Positions 31,866 to 43,669 of a DNA stretch of 64,000 nucleotides are shown here, one piece after another. Within the stretch, counting starts at the first letter, position 1. The number at the start of each line of letters is the position of its first letter. The DNA lies in NCBI RefSeq assembly GCF_001517405.1, contig NZ_LN907827.1:2858587-2922586 (forward strand), read 5' to 3'. The stretch is from Duffyella gerundensis. Its GTDB lineage: Bacteria; Pseudomonadota; Gammaproteobacteria; Enterobacterales; Enterobacteriaceae. The notes beneath the pieces are model-generated. The model searched no databases. It was not told the DNA's origin and was given only the letters and a program-made list of their open reading frames with translations. Made by a program: the position numbers and the translations under genes.

Positions 31866-32596
31866 TACCGACGCGCTTCCCGCATCAGCTGTTTCATTTC
31901 GCGCACCGCTTCCGCCAGACCGCTAAACAGGGCACGACCAATAATGGCGTGACCAATGTTCAGCTCGTGCATTTCCGGCAGCGCTGCAATCGGCTGTACA
32001 TTATGATAAGTCAATCCGTGGCCCGCATTGACCTTGATGCCTTTGGCTGCGGCATAGGTTGCGGCACTGGCAATGCGCGCCAGCTCTGCGTCACGGGCGC
32101 TGCCCTCAGCAGCCTCGGCATAGGCACCGGTATGAATTTCGATGTAAGGCGCGCCAGCAGCAGCGGCGGCATCAATTTGCTGATGATCGGCATCGATAAA
32201 CAGGGATACCAGAATGCCAGCATCGGAAAGGCGCTTAACGGCATGGGTAATTTTTTCCTGCTGTCCGGCTACATCCAGCCCACCTTCGGTGGTAACTTCC
32301 TGACGTTTTTCCGGCACCAGGCAACAGAAATGCGGTTTAACATGGCAGGCGATGTTAACCATTTCATCGGTGACTGCCATTTCCAGATTCATACGCGTCT
32401 GGATGGTTTCCCGCAGGATACGCACGTCGCGATCGGTGATGTGGCGGCGATCTTCACGCAGATGCACGGTAATACCGTCTGCACCCGCCTGTTCAGAAAC
32501 AAAGGCAGCCTGCACCGGATCGGGATAGTGGGTGCCGCGCGCGTTACGCACGGTAGCGATGTGATCGATATTGATACCTAATAACAGCTCAGACAT
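31865..32596 (-). CDS. pdxJ: Pyridoxine 5'-phosphate synthase
   Basis: Last step of de novo vitamin B6 synthesis. 243 aa from the ATG at 32596, as in E. coli; an upstream start adds four residues. Conserved segments: [30 protein letters not shown] and [11 protein letters not shown]. It lies 61 bases downstream of recO. Confidence 0.97.
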   Translation of the reverse strand: MSELLLGINIDHIATVRNARGTHYPDPVQAAFVSEQAGADGITVHLREDRRHITDRDVRILRETIQTRMNLEMAVTDEMVNIACHVKPHFCCLVPEKRQEVTTEGGLDVAGQQEKITHAVKRLSDAGILVSLFIDADHQQIDAAAAAGAPYIEIHTGAYAEAAEGSARDAELARIASAATYAAAKGIKVNAGHGLTYHNVQPIAALPEMHELNIGHAIIGRALFSGLAEAVREMKQLMREARR

Positions 32597-32657
32597 GACC
32601 ATCCTCATTCGTTTTCACGATCCAATACGGTGTAAACCAGGCGGTTTCACCGTGACG

Positions 32658-33392
32658 TTATTCCTGCGGCGGTGGCGTCACCGCTCGCTTTTTGGGCACA
32701 AACTGGCGGAACAGCTCATGGCTCTTCAGCGGTTTACCACCAAGATAGGGTTTTAATGCGATGCGGGTAAAGCGTTTAGCGGCTCGCAGTGTGTCAGCAT
32801 CGGGAAACTCACGCTGGCACAATGCCATCAGCTGACGCCCGGTGAAACTGCGGTTATTAACCACCAGGCTGGCAATAAAGCCCTTCTCTTCACGATAGCT
32901 GTAGGTCATCTCATCGCTGACCTCTTCGCCGCTGCCAGCGCAGTGCAGAAAATCAACGCCATAACCAAGATGGCCCAGCAGCGCCAGCTCGAAACGGCGC
33001 AGCGCAGGTTCAGGGGAACCTTCGCCAGCGGCCAGCTGTTGCAGACAGTGAAGATAATCAAAGAAGAGTTCGGAAAACGGCGTTTCCGATTCCAGTACGC
33101 GGGCCACCAGCTCATTGACGTAGAGGCCGCAGTAAAGGGTAATGCCCTGCAAAGGCAGTGCCAGCGATACCGCTTCGGCGTTGCGCAGCGTTTTCATTTC
33201 GCCACGACCGCCCCAGCGTACCAGCAGAGGAGTAAAAGGTTGCAGAGCGCCTTTCAGATTTGAACGCCGGGAACGCGCGCCTTTTGCCAGCACGCGGACC
33301 CGACCCTGACCTTCAGTGAACAGGTCAAGGAGCAGACTGGTTTCACTGTAAGGGCGACTGTGCAGAACGAATGCGCGTTGCCAGCCTTCCAT
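32658..33392 (-). CDS. recO: DNA repair protein RecO
   Basis: RecFOR-pathway mediator that binds single-stranded DNA and SSB and helps load RecA. 244 aa (E. coli 242). N-terminal OB fold ([29 protein letters not shown]) and a helical C-terminal domain. It lies 12 bases downstream of era in the conserved rnc-era-recO order. Confidence 0.96.
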   Translation of the reverse strand: MEGWQRAFVLHSRPYSETSLLLDLFTEGQGRVRVLAKGARSRRSNLKGALQPFTPLLVRWGGRGEMKTLRNAEAVSLALPLQGITLYCGLYVNELVARVLESETPFSELFFDYLHCLQQLAAGEGSPEPALRRFELALLGHLGYGVDFLHCAGSGEEVSDEMTYSYREEKGFIASLVVNNRSFTGRQLMALCQREFPDADTLRAAKRFTRIALKPYLGGKPLKSHELFRQFVPKKRAVTPPPQE

Positions 33393-33404
33393 TCAGCTCA
33401 ACTC

Positions 33405-35011
<1,607 letters not shown>

Positions 35012-35071
35012 CTATCTACTCTGCATACGGAACAGGGCTGAAAATCCAACACTAGCAGTTTCGTGTGCAGT

Positions 35072-35089
35072 GGTTCCCCGAAGGGAACC
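35072..35089 (-). promoter_or_regulatory. Hairpin in rnc leader, possible rncO-like RNase III site
   Basis: On the minus strand GGTTCCC-TTCG-GGGAACC, a 7-bp stem with a UUCG tetraloop, about 85 bases upstream of the rnc start. E. coli rnc is autoregulated by cleavage of a 5' leader stem-loop; equivalence here is inferred, and it could also terminate or attenuate lepAB transcripts. Confidence 0.45.
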
Positions 35090-35124
35090 AACCTTGTTTC
35101 TGGCCGTTCAGCACGGGCGCAGAA

Positions 35125-36099
35125 TTAATGGATGCCACCGATGCGGCTGAGGCGAACGCCAGTTGGCCATTCTCCCTCTTGCTTCTCGAAACTCATCCAG
35201 ATTGCGGTGGCTTTACCCACCAAATTTCTTTCCGGTACAAAACCCCAGTAACGGCTGTCCGCGCTGTTATCACGGTTGTCACCCATCATGAAGTAATGCC
35301 CCTGCGGCACAATCCACGTCGCCTGCGGCTGACCCGGCTGCTGATAATACATGCTTGCCTGGCTTTGTGCCTGAGTGACCATCAGAATATTGTGCGTCAC
35401 GTCGCCCAGCGTCTCTTTGCGCGTGGCCAGACGCAGTCCGCCCGGCATGGTTTTATCCTGTGGCATCTGATAAAAACCGTTGCCCGCTTCGTTGCCGCCG
35501 TAACCACTGAAGGTCTGGATGAAATCACTTGGCTGAACGTCAGAGTAAGTTACCGCCAGCGCCCGTGTACAGCCGCTGCCCTTGCTGCAATCCGGCGTGA
35601 TAGTGACCGTTTTGCTGTCGGGATCGTAACTCACTTTGTCACCCGGTAAGCCCACTACGCGTTTGATGTAATCCACGCTCGGATCTTTAGGGTACTTAAA
35701 TACCGCGACATCGCCACGCTTTGGATGACCGGTGGGAATCAGCGTCGTTTGCGTAATCGGATCTTTAATACCGTAGGCAAACTTCTCTACCAGGATAAAA
35801 TCACCGATCAGCAGCGTCGGCATCATAGAGCCAGAAGGAATCTGAAACGGCTCATAGATAAACGAACGCACGATAAACACCACGGCCAGCACCGGAAACA
35901 CCGATGCTGTAGTTTCCACCCAGCCCGGCTGTTTCGCCACGCTGCGCAGCGTTTTATCATCCAGCGCATCACCGGTCTGAGCCTGTGCTAACGCCTGTTT
36001 CGCCCGACGTTCTGGTGCCCACTTGAAACGATCGATACACCATACAATGCCGGTGACGAGCGTTGCGATAAACAGAATCAGGGCGAACATGTTTGCCAT
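35125..36099 (-). CDS. lepB: Signal peptidase I
   Basis: Inner-membrane protease that removes Sec and Tat signal peptides. 324 aa. TM helix at about 4-21 and a second at 66-80. Catalytic S91 in IPSGSMMPTL and K146 in DYIKRVVGLPGD form the Ser-Lys dyad; the GDNRDNSADSRYWG box is conserved. It lies 9 bases downstream of lepA. Confidence 0.98.
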   Translation of the reverse strand: MANMFALILFIATLVTGIVWCIDRFKWAPERRAKQALAQAQTGDALDDKTLRSVAKQPGWVETTASVFPVLAVVFIVRSFIYEPFQIPSGSMMPTLLIGDFILVEKFAYGIKDPITQTTLIPTGHPKRGDVAVFKYPKDPSVDYIKRVVGLPGDKVSYDPDSKTVTITPDCSKGSGCTRALAVTYSDVQPSDFIQTFSGYGGNEAGNGFYQMPQDKTMPGGLRLATRKETLGDVTHNILMVTQAQSQASMYYQQPGQPQATWIVPQGHYFMMGDNRDNSADSRYWGFVPERNLVGKATAIWMSFEKQEGEWPTGVRLSRIGGIH

Positions 36100-36108
36100 G
36101 GAATTTCC

Positions 36109-37908
36109 TTATTTGCTGTCTTTACCGACATGCAGAACGGCAAGGAACGCTTCCTGTGGCAACTCAACGTTACCCACCTGCTTCATGCGCTTCTTACCAT
36201 CTTTCTGCTTCTGCAACAGTTTCTTCTTACGGCTAACGTCGCCACCATAGCATTTGGCAATAACGTTTTTACGCAGCTGTTTCACCGTTGAGCGGGCAAT
36301 GACGTGGTTGCCAATTGCGGCCTGAATAGCGATATCAAACTGCTGGCGAGGGATCAGATCTTTCATCTTTTCCACCAGCTCGCGGCCACGATATTGCGAA
36401 TTGTCGCGGTGAGTAATCAGCGCCAGCGCATCGACACGCTCGCCGTTAATCAGCACGTCAACACGCACCATGTCAGAGGTTTGAAAACGTTTGAAGTTAT
36501 AATCGAGCGATGCATAGCCGCGCGATGTTGATTTCAGACGGTCGAAGAAGTCGAGAACCACTTCCGCCATCGGAATCTCATAGGTCAGCGCAACCTGCTT
36601 ACCGTGATAAACCATGTTGGTCTGCACGCCGCGTTTTTCGATACACAGCGTGATCACGTTGCCGAGGAATTCCTGCGGCATCAACATGTGACACTCCGCA
36701 ATCGGCTCACGCAGTTCCGCGACGTTGTTAAGCGGCGGCAGCTTGGATGGGCTATCCACATAAACCGTTTCACCCGCGGTGGTTTCAACTTCATAAACCA
36801 CGGTAGGTGCGGTGGTGATCAGCTCAAGATCGTATTCACGCTCAAGACGTTCCTGAATGATCTCCATGTGCAGCAGACCAAGGAAGCCACAGCGGAAACC
36901 AAAGCCCAGCGCAGTTGAACTCTCTGGCTCATAGAACAGCGACGCATCGTTCAGGCTTAACTTGCCCAATGCATCACGGAAAGCTTCGTAATCATCTGAG
37001 CTAATTGGGAAAAGCCCGGCGTAAACCTGTGGCTTAACCTTTTTAAAGCCCGGCAGCGCTTTGTCTGCAGGATTACGCGATTGCGTTAAGGTATCACCGA
37101 CGGGGGCGCCCAAAATATCTTTAATGGCGCAAACCAGCCAGCCAACTTCTCCGCACTTGAGCTCGTTGGTATCGACACGCTTTGGCGTGAAGATACCCAG
37201 ACGATCGGCGTTGTAAACCTGGCCGGTGCTCATGACTTTAATTTTGTCGCCTTTGCGCATGGTGCCGTTTTTAATACGCACCAGCGATACCACGCCAAGA
37301 TAGTTATCAAACCAGGAGTCGATAATCAGCGCCTGTAGCGGGCCATCCGCATCACCCTGCGGCGGTGGAATATCGCGCACCAAACGTTCCAGCACTTCCG
37401 GTACGCCAACGCCGGTTTTAGCCGAGCAGCGCACCGCATCGGTGGCATCGATGCCAACGATATCTTCAATCTCTTCTGCTACGCGCTCAGGGTCGGCTGC
37501 TGGCAGGTCGATTTTATTTAAAACCGGCACCACTTCCAGGTCCATTTCCATTGCGGTATAGCAGTTAGCCAGCGTCTGCGCCTCAACGCCCTGCCCGGCA
37601 TCCACTACCAGCAATGCGCCTTCACACGCCGCCAGTGAGCGGGACACTTCATAAGAGAAGTCGACGTGGCCTGGCGTATCGATGAAGTTGAGCTGATAAA
37701 CCTGTCCGTCTAACGCTTTATAATCCAGCGTGACGCTTTGCGCTTTAATAGTAATGCCACGCTCGCGCTCCAGATCCATAGAATCCAGAACCTGAGAGGC
37801 CATTTCACGTTCGGTCAAACCACCGCAAATTTGAATCAGGCGATCGGAAAGTGTGGATTTGCCGTGATCGATATGGGCGATGATGGAAAAATTTCTTATA
37901 TGCTTCAT
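36109..37908 (-). CDS. lepA: Elongation factor 4 (LepA)
   Basis: Ribosome-associated GTPase implicated in 30S biogenesis and back-translocation. 599 aa, the E. coli length. G1 AHIDHGKS, G3 DTPGHVDF and G4 NKIDLP are present, as is the EF4-specific C-terminus with [16 protein letters not shown]. It heads the lepA-lepB operon. Confidence 0.98.
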   Translation of the reverse strand: MKHIRNFSIIAHIDHGKSTLSDRLIQICGGLTEREMASQVLDSMDLERERGITIKAQSVTLDYKALDGQVYQLNFIDTPGHVDFSYEVSRSLAACEGALLVVDAGQGVEAQTLANCYTAMEMDLEVVPVLNKIDLPAADPERVAEEIEDIVGIDATDAVRCSAKTGVGVPEVLERLVRDIPPPQGDADGPLQALIIDSWFDNYLGVVSLVRIKNGTMRKGDKIKVMSTGQVYNADRLGIFTPKRVDTNELKCGEVGWLVCAIKDILGAPVGDTLTQSRNPADKALPGFKKVKPQVYAGLFPISSDDYEAFRDALGKLSLNDASLFYEPESSTALGFGFRCGFLGLLHMEIIQERLEREYDLELITTAPTVVYEVETTAGETVYVDSPSKLPPLNNVAELREPIAECHMLMPQEFLGNVITLCIEKRGVQTNMVYHGKQVALTYEIPMAEVVLDFFDRLKSTSRGYASLDYNFKRFQTSDMVRVDVLINGERVDALALITHRDNSQYRGRELVEKMKDLIPRQQFDIAIQAAIGNHVIARSTVKQLRKNVIAKCYGGDVSRKKKLLQKQKDGKKRMKQVGNVELPQEAFLAVLHVGKDSK

Positions 37909-38087
37909 TTATATGAATATCTTCGCGTATAAAATCAGTTGAGCATCTGAGCCAGACGCATCTGCGGAGAATGTATATCTCCCGCTATCCTGTCAGCCTC
38001 GTTAATGACGACGCATATTACACTGTTAGCGTCCGTCACGAAAGAAAGTAACTTGTCTGTGTACAAGAGATTACGGCAGGTAAGATG

Positions 38088-38108
38088 AAAAAAGGCTGTT
38101 CGACAGCC
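38088..38108 (-). terminator. Terminator after rpoE-rseABC
   Basis: GGCTGT 38094-38099 pairs with ACAGCC 38103-38108 around TCG, with A's at 38088-38093 giving the minus-strand U-run, 25 bases past rseC. Confidence 0.75.
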
Positions 38109-38133
38109 AGCCTGGCAAGGGAATCGCTAAAGA

Positions 38134-38598
38134 TCACACTTTGCTTTCCACGCGCAGCGCATCCGGCGGCAACGCTATGGACAGAATAACGGGTTGAAAC
38201 GCCTCGCGGTGTCCCAACCGTAATGACAACCCTTTGGCAACGATAAAGCCCGCCACGCCGCCAAGCAGCGCACCGGTTGCGGCCGCCAGATCGCTGCCAA
38301 ACAGCATCTGGAACAGGCCCGCCACGGCAAAAAGGCCGACCAGCGGCGTCATATAGACCAGCAGTGCCGAACTTAACAAACTGCTTTCCCGAATGCCAAT
38401 CTCAATCCGTTGGCCAGGTGAAAGTGGCTTTTCACTGTTAATTTGCATCACGTGCGCGTTTTTTGGCCCTAACTTATTCAGCATGGCGCTGCCGCAGCCT
38501 TTACGCGCTGAGCAGCTGTTGCAGGTTGTTTTAGCTTCGGTGTGCAGCGTGGCGATGCCGTCATGCCAGGCGACAACGGTGGCCCATTCTCTCATCAT
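38134..38598 (-). CDS. rseC: SoxR-reducing system protein RseC
   Basis: Inner-membrane protein of the rpoE operon; in E. coli it also affects SoxR reduction with the Rsx complex. 154 aa. N-terminal cysteines CNSCSARKGCG, then two TM helices (about 76-94 and 100-119). The start MMREWATVV aligns with E. coli MIKEWATVV and overlaps the rseB stop as ATGA. Confidence 0.94.
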   Translation of the reverse strand: MMREWATVVAWHDGIATLHTEAKTTCNSCSARKGCGSAMLNKLGPKNAHVMQINSEKPLSPGQRIEIGIRESSLLSSALLVYMTPLVGLFAVAGLFQMLFGSDLAAATGALLGGVAGFIVAKGLSLRLGHREAFQPVILSIALPPDALRVESKV

Positions 38599-39551
38599 TG
38601 TGGCGTACCTAAGTTGATGCTGTCAGCAATACGTTTTGCCGTTGTCGGCGGAAGCTCGCCTACGACCATAATTTCCTTATTATCGCGTATTTCAATTTGA
38701 ACGGTACGACGTCCAGTGCGCAATAGCTGCGCAGAACTGCCTTTATCTGCCGGGCTGACGTTTACCGAGAAGCTAAACAGGCCATCTGAATAGAGCCGCG
38801 ACTCGACTGGCTTGTTAAGCGCCGGCAAGGTACGCCGATTTTGCGACACTTCGCGCATGCCCGCTGGTAACCAGCCAGGCTGCCAGCTGAGCTTAACCGG
38901 ACCGCTATCCGGCACTGAAAGTGACGGCGGCAAATTAGCCTTTTGTAAGCCCTGCATCAGACCGCGAACGCCCTCATCGACGGCAAAACTTACGACGCGA
39001 TATTGCTCAAGCGTTTCGCCGTCACGATCGAGCAAATCGATCCGCAGCGGCAGCCGGGTTTCGCTGTCCAGCCAGACAATATAGCTGTAACGCGTGCCGT
39101 CCCGGGCAACAATGCGTACCACTTCGCACAGCTGATCGGCGATGCGCGTGCGACCGACCGGGACAAAATCGTAATAGCTGGCCAGCTGTTGGAAATCGGC
39201 ATAGATCAGCGACGGCAAAGCATCAATAATGTGCTTACCGGGCAGGGAGAAAGGCTCAAGGCCTGGCTCAAAATAGCTGATGTCGTTGCCACGTTGGATG
39301 ATTTCACGACGTGGACCATCCATCTGCAGTAGCTGGGCATAAATTTTATTATCCAGCACGGCATGGCGATAACGCAGTGATTCGATGCCAAGGCGCGAAA
39401 CGTTGATAAAGGCGAGTTCGTAATTGAGAGACTGGCTGGCCTGTTCCATCTGTTGTAACAACGCCCCGGAAGCAGAAGTTTGCGCCGGGGCGATGGATGG
39501 ATACAGCAGGCAGCCGGTCAGCAAGCTAACGGCGTACCAGATGTGCTTCAT
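38595..39551 (-). CDS. rseB: Sigma-E factor regulatory protein RseB
   Basis: Periplasmic protein that binds RseA and shields it from DegS; lipopolysaccharide or lipoprotein precursors release it. 318 aa with an N-terminal signal peptide (LLTGCLLYPSIAPAQ). Length and domain pattern match E. coli RseB. The start overlaps the rseA stop by one base (TAATG). Confidence 0.95.
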   Translation of the reverse strand: MKHIWYAVSLLTGCLLYPSIAPAQTSASGALLQQMEQASQSLNYELAFINVSRLGIESLRYRHAVLDNKIYAQLLQMDGPRREIIQRGNDISYFEPGLEPFSLPGKHIIDALPSLIYADFQQLASYYDFVPVGRTRIADQLCEVVRIVARDGTRYSYIVWLDSETRLPLRIDLLDRDGETLEQYRVVSFAVDEGVRGLMQGLQKANLPPSLSVPDSGPVKLSWQPGWLPAGMREVSQNRRTLPALNKPVESRLYSDGLFSFSVNVSPADKGSSAQLLRTGRRTVQIEIRDNKEIMVVGELPPTTAKRIADSINLGTPQ

Positions 39552-40201
39552 TACTGCTGCTGAATTCCTAATGACTGATTGCCGGGAACCTGCGCCTGAG
39601 CCTGCTGTGGCGCATTCTGCTCAAGCTGGAACTGGTTAGAGTGCAGACGACGCTGCAACTCATAATCCTGCAGCATCGCATTAACGCGACGACGCTGATC
39701 CTGAACCTGCTGATTAGCACTGTTGGTGTCGAATGCATCCGAGGGAACCCCCAGGCTTACCGGCGACGCTTTGCCCATCATCGGCAGCGTGTTAAACACC
39801 GGCGCGTCAGAGGCGGAAGCGGCATTATCAGGTTGGTTGTAGTGCTGCACACCAACGATAACTGCCAGCGACACACAGGCTGCAAGGCCGACCTGCGTAA
39901 TCTGCGCGGCCCATGGGCGCATGCGCTGCAGGAAGGACATCTTCTGCCAGTGAGCAGGTTCTGGCTGCGCTTCAGGGATGATGTGGCTCACCTTATTGAC
40001 AGGTTCGTCAGCAATTGCTGCCGCTACACGCGCAGAAATGTCGAAATGAAGGACATCACTAACATCACCGCGCATTGTGTCGCGGATCAGATGATAGCTT
40101 TCCCAACTTTTTTGCAGTGTAGTGTCTTTAGACAAGGCGGATAAAACTTCGTTATCCAAAGTTTCACCATCCATCAGAGCGGAAAGTTTTTCTTTCTGCA
40201 T
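39551..40201 (-). CDS. rseA: Anti-sigma-E factor RseA
   Basis: Single-pass inner-membrane anti-sigma factor cleaved by DegS and RseP under envelope stress. 216 aa. N-terminal cytoplasmic domain (MQKEKLSALMDGE), TM at about 101-118 (ITQVGLAACVSLAVIVGV), and a periplasmic tail rich in Q. It lies 30 bases downstream of rpoE. Confidence 0.95.
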   Translation of the reverse strand: MQKEKLSALMDGETLDNEVLSALSKDTTLQKSWESYHLIRDTMRGDVSDVLHFDISARVAAAIADEPVNKVSHIIPEAQPEPAHWQKMSFLQRMRPWAAQITQVGLAACVSLAVIVGVQHYNQPDNAASASDAPVFNTLPMMGKASPVSLGVPSDAFDTNSANQQVQDQRRRVNAMLQDYELQRRLHSNQFQLEQNAPQQAQAQVPGNQSLGIQQQ

Positions 40202-40231
40202 GTCTCAGTACCCTTCCTGTAGCCGTTATCG

Positions 40232-40807
40232 TTAACGTTGGATAAGCGGTTGAACTTTATTATCGATGGCCTCTCGCGCACGGAAAATACGTGAACGGAC
40301 CGTTCCTACCGGGCACTCCATGATAACGGCGATCTCTTCATAGCTGAGGCCGTCGAGCTCGCGAAGCGTGATCGCCATACGCAAATCTTCCGGTAGTGAT
40401 TCAATGGTGCGAAAGACGATCTGTCTCAATTCGTCAGACAACATTAAGTTCTCAGGGTTCGAAATTTCTTTCAGTGCGCCTGCACTTTCAAAGTTTTCCG
40501 CTTCAATAGCATCCACATCGCTGGAAGGTGGACGGCGTCCCTGAGCAACCAGATAATTTTTTGCTGTATTGACCGCAATGCGGTAAAGCCAGGTATAAAA
40601 AGCGCTGTCGCCACGAAATGATTCTAGCGCACGATAGGCTTTAATGAATGATTCCTGTACCACATCCGGCACATCGCCTGAGGGAACGTAGCGTGAAACC
40701 AGGCTCGCCACTTTATGCTGGTATCGGATAACCAGTAAATTGAATGACTTCTGATCTCCCTTCTGCACACGCTCGACGAGAATTTGATCCGTTAATTGCT
40801 CGCTCAT
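40232..40807 (-). CDS. rpoE: RNA polymerase sigma factor RpoE (sigma E)
   Basis: ECF sigma factor for extracytoplasmic stress. 191 aa from the ATG at 40807, identical in length to E. coli. Region 2 (QHKVASLVSRYV...FIKAYRALESFRGDSAFYTWLYRIAVNTAKNYL) and region 4 (EIAVIMECPVGTVRSRIFRAREAI) are intact. A start at 40876 would add 23 residues and cover the leader. A sigmaE promoter lies upstream, so the operon is autoregulated. Confidence 0.98.
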   Translation of the reverse strand: MSEQLTDQILVERVQKGDQKSFNLLVIRYQHKVASLVSRYVPSGDVPDVVQESFIKAYRALESFRGDSAFYTWLYRIAVNTAKNYLVAQGRRPPSSDVDAIEAENFESAGALKEISNPENLMLSDELRQIVFRTIESLPEDLRMAITLRELDGLSYEEIAVIMECPVGTVRSRIFRAREAIDNKVQPLIQR

Positions 40808-40860
40808 CCGAGGTAACATCTCCCCAAATTTTTTTCCACGCGCTGGTACCCACCTGTCAT
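40804..40860 (-). CDS. Short leader ORF overlapping rpoE start (rseD-like)
   Basis: 18-codon ORF starting ATGACAGGTGGG at 40860; its TGA overlaps the rpoE ATG (ATGA). E. coli has an upstream ORF, rseD, coupled to rpoE in the same way, though longer. This one has no clear ribosome-binding site, so translation is uncertain. Confidence 0.4.
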   Translation of the reverse strand: MTGGYQRVEKNLGRCYLG

Positions 40861-40884
40861 TTGATTTTTTGAGCAAGCCTGCGA

Positions 40885-40911
40885 TTAGAGCCAGGTTTAG
40901 CGTGTAAGTTC
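40885..40911 (-). promoter_or_regulatory. SigmaE-type autoregulatory promoter of rpoE
   Basis: On the minus strand GAACTT (40911-40906), 16-base spacer, TCTAA (40889-40885), an almost ideal sigmaE promoter. Start expected near 40878. Confidence 0.85.
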
Positions 40912-41175
40912 ATTTTTGCCACCGTTAATCGTCGCTCGCAAGCGTGACATCGTCTGGCGATGCCCGTGCGGCCGAAAATACGTTTAGCCGATTGCTGCGC
41001 AGAGTAGCGCATAGAGACCACTTTTTCATCTGTAAATCGCTTATATTGCCTGACATCGCTAGCGCTGGCGGTTGTTTACGCCATCTAAGCGCGGCACGAT
41101 GCGCTTGTTTACCCCCTTCAAGATGAAAATTGCTTTTTTTCCGGAAGCAAATCGACATATGCTCAGCAAACAACC
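40912..41175. other. rpoE/nadB divergent intergenic region
   Basis: Apart from the sigmaE promoter, leader ORF and NadR box listed separately, this stretch shows no gene. It contains two TTGTTTAC copies (near 41071 and 41105) resembling NadR half-sites, one on each side of an unstructured GC-rich segment. Confidence 0.4.
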
Positions 41176-41193
41176 TGTTTAGTAAATTAAACA
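41176..41193 (+). promoter_or_regulatory. NadR box in nadB translation initiation region
   Basis: TGTTTA-N6-TAAACA, a perfect match to the NadR operator, ending 2 bases before the nadB ATG. It occupies the position of the ribosome-binding site. Confidence 0.88.
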
Positions 41194-41195
41194 AA

Positions 41196-42815
41196 ATGAC
41201 TGATTCTCATCAATACAGCTGTGATGTCCTGATTATTGGCAGCGGTGCGGCTGGCCTTTCCCTGGCGCTAAGAGTCGCAGAAAAACATAAGGTTATCGTA
41301 CTCAGCAAAGGTCCGGTTAACGAAGGATCGACGCTTTATGCACAAGGCGGCATCGCGGCAGTGTTTGATGAAAATGACAGTATCGATGCGCACATCGACG
41401 ATACGCTGATTGCTGGTGACGGCATTTGTGATTCTGAAGCGGCTGCTTTTGTGGCACACAACGCGCGGCATTGCGTGCAATGGCTCATCGATCACGGCGT
41501 CATGTTTGATAAAGAGACGCCACTTAACGGCGAAGAGCGTTTTCATCTGACGCGCGAAGGGGGCCATAGCCACCGTCGAATCTTGCACAGCGCGGATGCC
41601 ACTGGCCATGCAGTGGAAACCACGCTGGTCTCACTGGCGTTAAATCATCCCAATATCCGTCTGCTGGAACGCTTTAATGCCGTTGATTTAATTCTTTCCG
41701 ACAAGCTGGGCTTGCCGGGTGCACGACGCGTTACCGGCGCATGGGTCTGGAATCGGGATAGTGAACGCGTTGAAACGTGCAGCGCCCGCGCAGTGATTCT
41801 GGCGACTGGCGGCGCAGCAAAAGTTTATCAATATACAACGAATCCCGATGTCGCTTCCGGCGACGGCATCGCGATGGCCTGGCGAGCAGGCTGTCGAATT
41901 GCCAACCTGGAATTTAATCAGTTTCACCCAACCTGCCTGTTCCATCCAGAGGCACGCAATTTTTTACTCACCGAAGCACTGCGCGGAGAAGGCGCCTTGC
42001 TGAAGCGTCCTGATGGCAGCCGTTTCATGCCTGATTTTGATCCGCGTGCAGAGCTGGCGCCACGTGATGTGGTGGCTCGCGCAATCGATCACGAGATGAA
42101 ACGCCTGGGCGCTGACTGTATGTACCTCGATATCAGCCATCAGCCCGCCGATTTTATTCGCGCGCATTTCCCGATGATTTGTGAAAAATTGCAGACGCTG
42201 GGCTTTGATCTGACGCGCGATGCTATTCCGGTGGTGCCAGCAGCGCACTACACCTGCGGCGGCGTGATGGTTGATCAGCACGGCAGAACCGACGTTGATC
42301 AGCTCTATGCCATTGGTGAAGTGAGCTACACCGGTCTGCATGGTGCGAATCGCATGGCCTCGAATTCCCTGCTGGAATGCCTGGTTTATGGCTGGTCAGC
42401 CGCAGAAGAGATTGCCCGCAGCCTGCCACCCGCAGAAATCGCCGTCACGCTGCCGGCCTGGGATGAGAGCCGGGTGGATGATTCCGATGAGCGTGTGGTG
42501 ATTCAGCATAACTGGCATGAGCTACGGTTGTTCATGTGGGATTACGTCGGCATTGTGCGCACCACCAAACGTTTACAGCGGGCGCAGCGGCGCATTGCCA
42601 TGCTGCAGCAGGAAATCGAGGAATATTATTCACATTTCCGCATCTCCAACAATCTGCTGGAGTTGCGTAATCTGGTTCAGGTGGCTGAACTCATGGTGCG
42701 CTGCGCGCTGGAGCGAAAAGAGAGCCGCGGACTGCATTATACGCTGGATTATCCGCTACAGCTGGCGCAAAGCGGTCCAACCATCATTGCGCCAGCGACC
42801 TACATAAACAGATAA
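41196..42815 (+). CDS. nadB: L-aspartate oxidase
   Basis: FAD enzyme that oxidises aspartate to iminoaspartate in NAD synthesis. 539 aa from the ATG at 41196 (E. coli 540). N-terminal dinucleotide fold [44 protein letters not shown] and [12 protein letters not shown] are conserved. No Shine-Dalgarno sequence is seen because the NadR operator lies directly upstream; a TTG at 41130 is not a better start. It overlaps trmN6 (convergent) by 16 bases. Confidence 0.97.
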   Translation: MTDSHQYSCDVLIIGSGAAGLSLALRVAEKHKVIVLSKGPVNEGSTLYAQGGIAAVFDENDSIDAHIDDTLIAGDGICDSEAAAFVAHNARHCVQWLIDHGVMFDKETPLNGEERFHLTREGGHSHRRILHSADATGHAVETTLVSLALNHPNIRLLERFNAVDLILSDKLGLPGARRVTGAWVWNRDSERVETCSARAVILATGGAAKVYQYTTNPDVASGDGIAMAWRAGCRIANLEFNQFHPTCLFHPEARNFLLTEALRGEGALLKRPDGSRFMPDFDPRAELAPRDVVARAIDHEMKRLGADCMYLDISHQPADFIRAHFPMICEKLQTLGFDLTRDAIPVVPAAHYTCGGVMVDQHGRTDVDQLYAIGEVSYTGLHGANRMASNSLLECLVYGWSAAEEIARSLPPAEIAVTLPAWDESRVDDSDERVVIQHNWHELRLFMWDYVGIVRTTKRLQRAQRRIAMLQQEIEEYYSHFRISNNLLELRNLVQVAELMVRCALERKESRGLHYTLDYPLQLAQSGPTIIAPATYINR

Positions 42816-43537
42816 TAATCGCGCGTCAGGCTGCAATACTCTTCTGAATAGCGCTGATCGGGGCCACGAATCACCATGCGCTCCAGCAGCTGTTCGCCTG
42901 GCTGTGGTGAAATCGCCAGCATAACGCGATGCGGCAGGCGCTGCGCATTGTCGGCAATATCATTACGAAAACGTAAATGCCAGCCACGCGCTTCTGCCAT
43001 CAGAACAAAAGCTTCGCCCGCCTGCGCCGGCAGAATCACACAGAAAAACCCCTCTTCTTCAATGAGATTTTCAGCGCAGGTCAGCAGCGTGTGATGATCG
43101 AGCGTATCGGTATAACGTGCCGCGGCGCGCTGCGGCGAAGCGCATTCGGTGCCGGGCGCAAAAAAAGGCGGGTTGCTGACAATCAGCGAGTAGCGCTTGT
43201 CGCAGCTGGCGGCCCAGTCAACGACGTTACGGTGATAAACCGTCATACGTGCGGCCCACTGCGACTGAGCGACATTGTCGCTGGCCTGCTGTGCCGCCTG
43301 CTCGTCCAGTTCAACCGCATCAATGTGGCACTCTTCGCCGGTGCGCTGTGCCAGCATCAGGGCGATCAGTCCGCTGCCGCAGCCGATATCCAGTGCATTT
43401 TTGACATTGCTGACCGGCACCCACGCGCCCAGTAATACGGCATCGGTGCCCACTTTCATCGCGCAACGATCGTGAGCGACAAAAAACTGCTTAAAGGTAA
43501 AACCATCACGACGTAACTGCGATTTTTGCTGAGACAT
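42800..43537 (-). CDS. trmN6: tRNA1(Val) (adenine(37)-N6)-methyltransferase
   Basis: Class I SAM methyltransferase (yfiC) for N6 of A37 in tRNA-Val. 245 aa from the ATG at 43537, the E. coli length. Motif [19 protein letters not shown] and motif IV SNPPFF are present. The upstream extension to 43633 is not family-like. It is divergent from srmB. Confidence 0.95.
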   Translation of the reverse strand: MSQQKSQLRRDGFTFKQFFVAHDRCAMKVGTDAVLLGAWVPVSNVKNALDIGCGSGLIALMLAQRTGEECHIDAVELDEQAAQQASDNVAQSQWAARMTVYHRNVVDWAASCDKRYSLIVSNPPFFAPGTECASPQRAAARYTDTLDHHTLLTCAENLIEEEGFFCVILPAQAGEAFVLMAEARGWHLRFRNDIADNAQRLPHRVMLAISPQPGEQLLERMVIRGPDQRYSEEYCSLTRDYYLFM

Positions 43538-43669
43538 GTACACTACCTGAAACGGAAACGGCGCTAGCATAGGACAAAGAATCGCAGGTGAAAAGCGATC
43601 TGTTATGCACAAACAGATGAAGATCCTGCGCAAAGTGTCTATAATCGGCGCCCCAAACTGAGGTAGACC

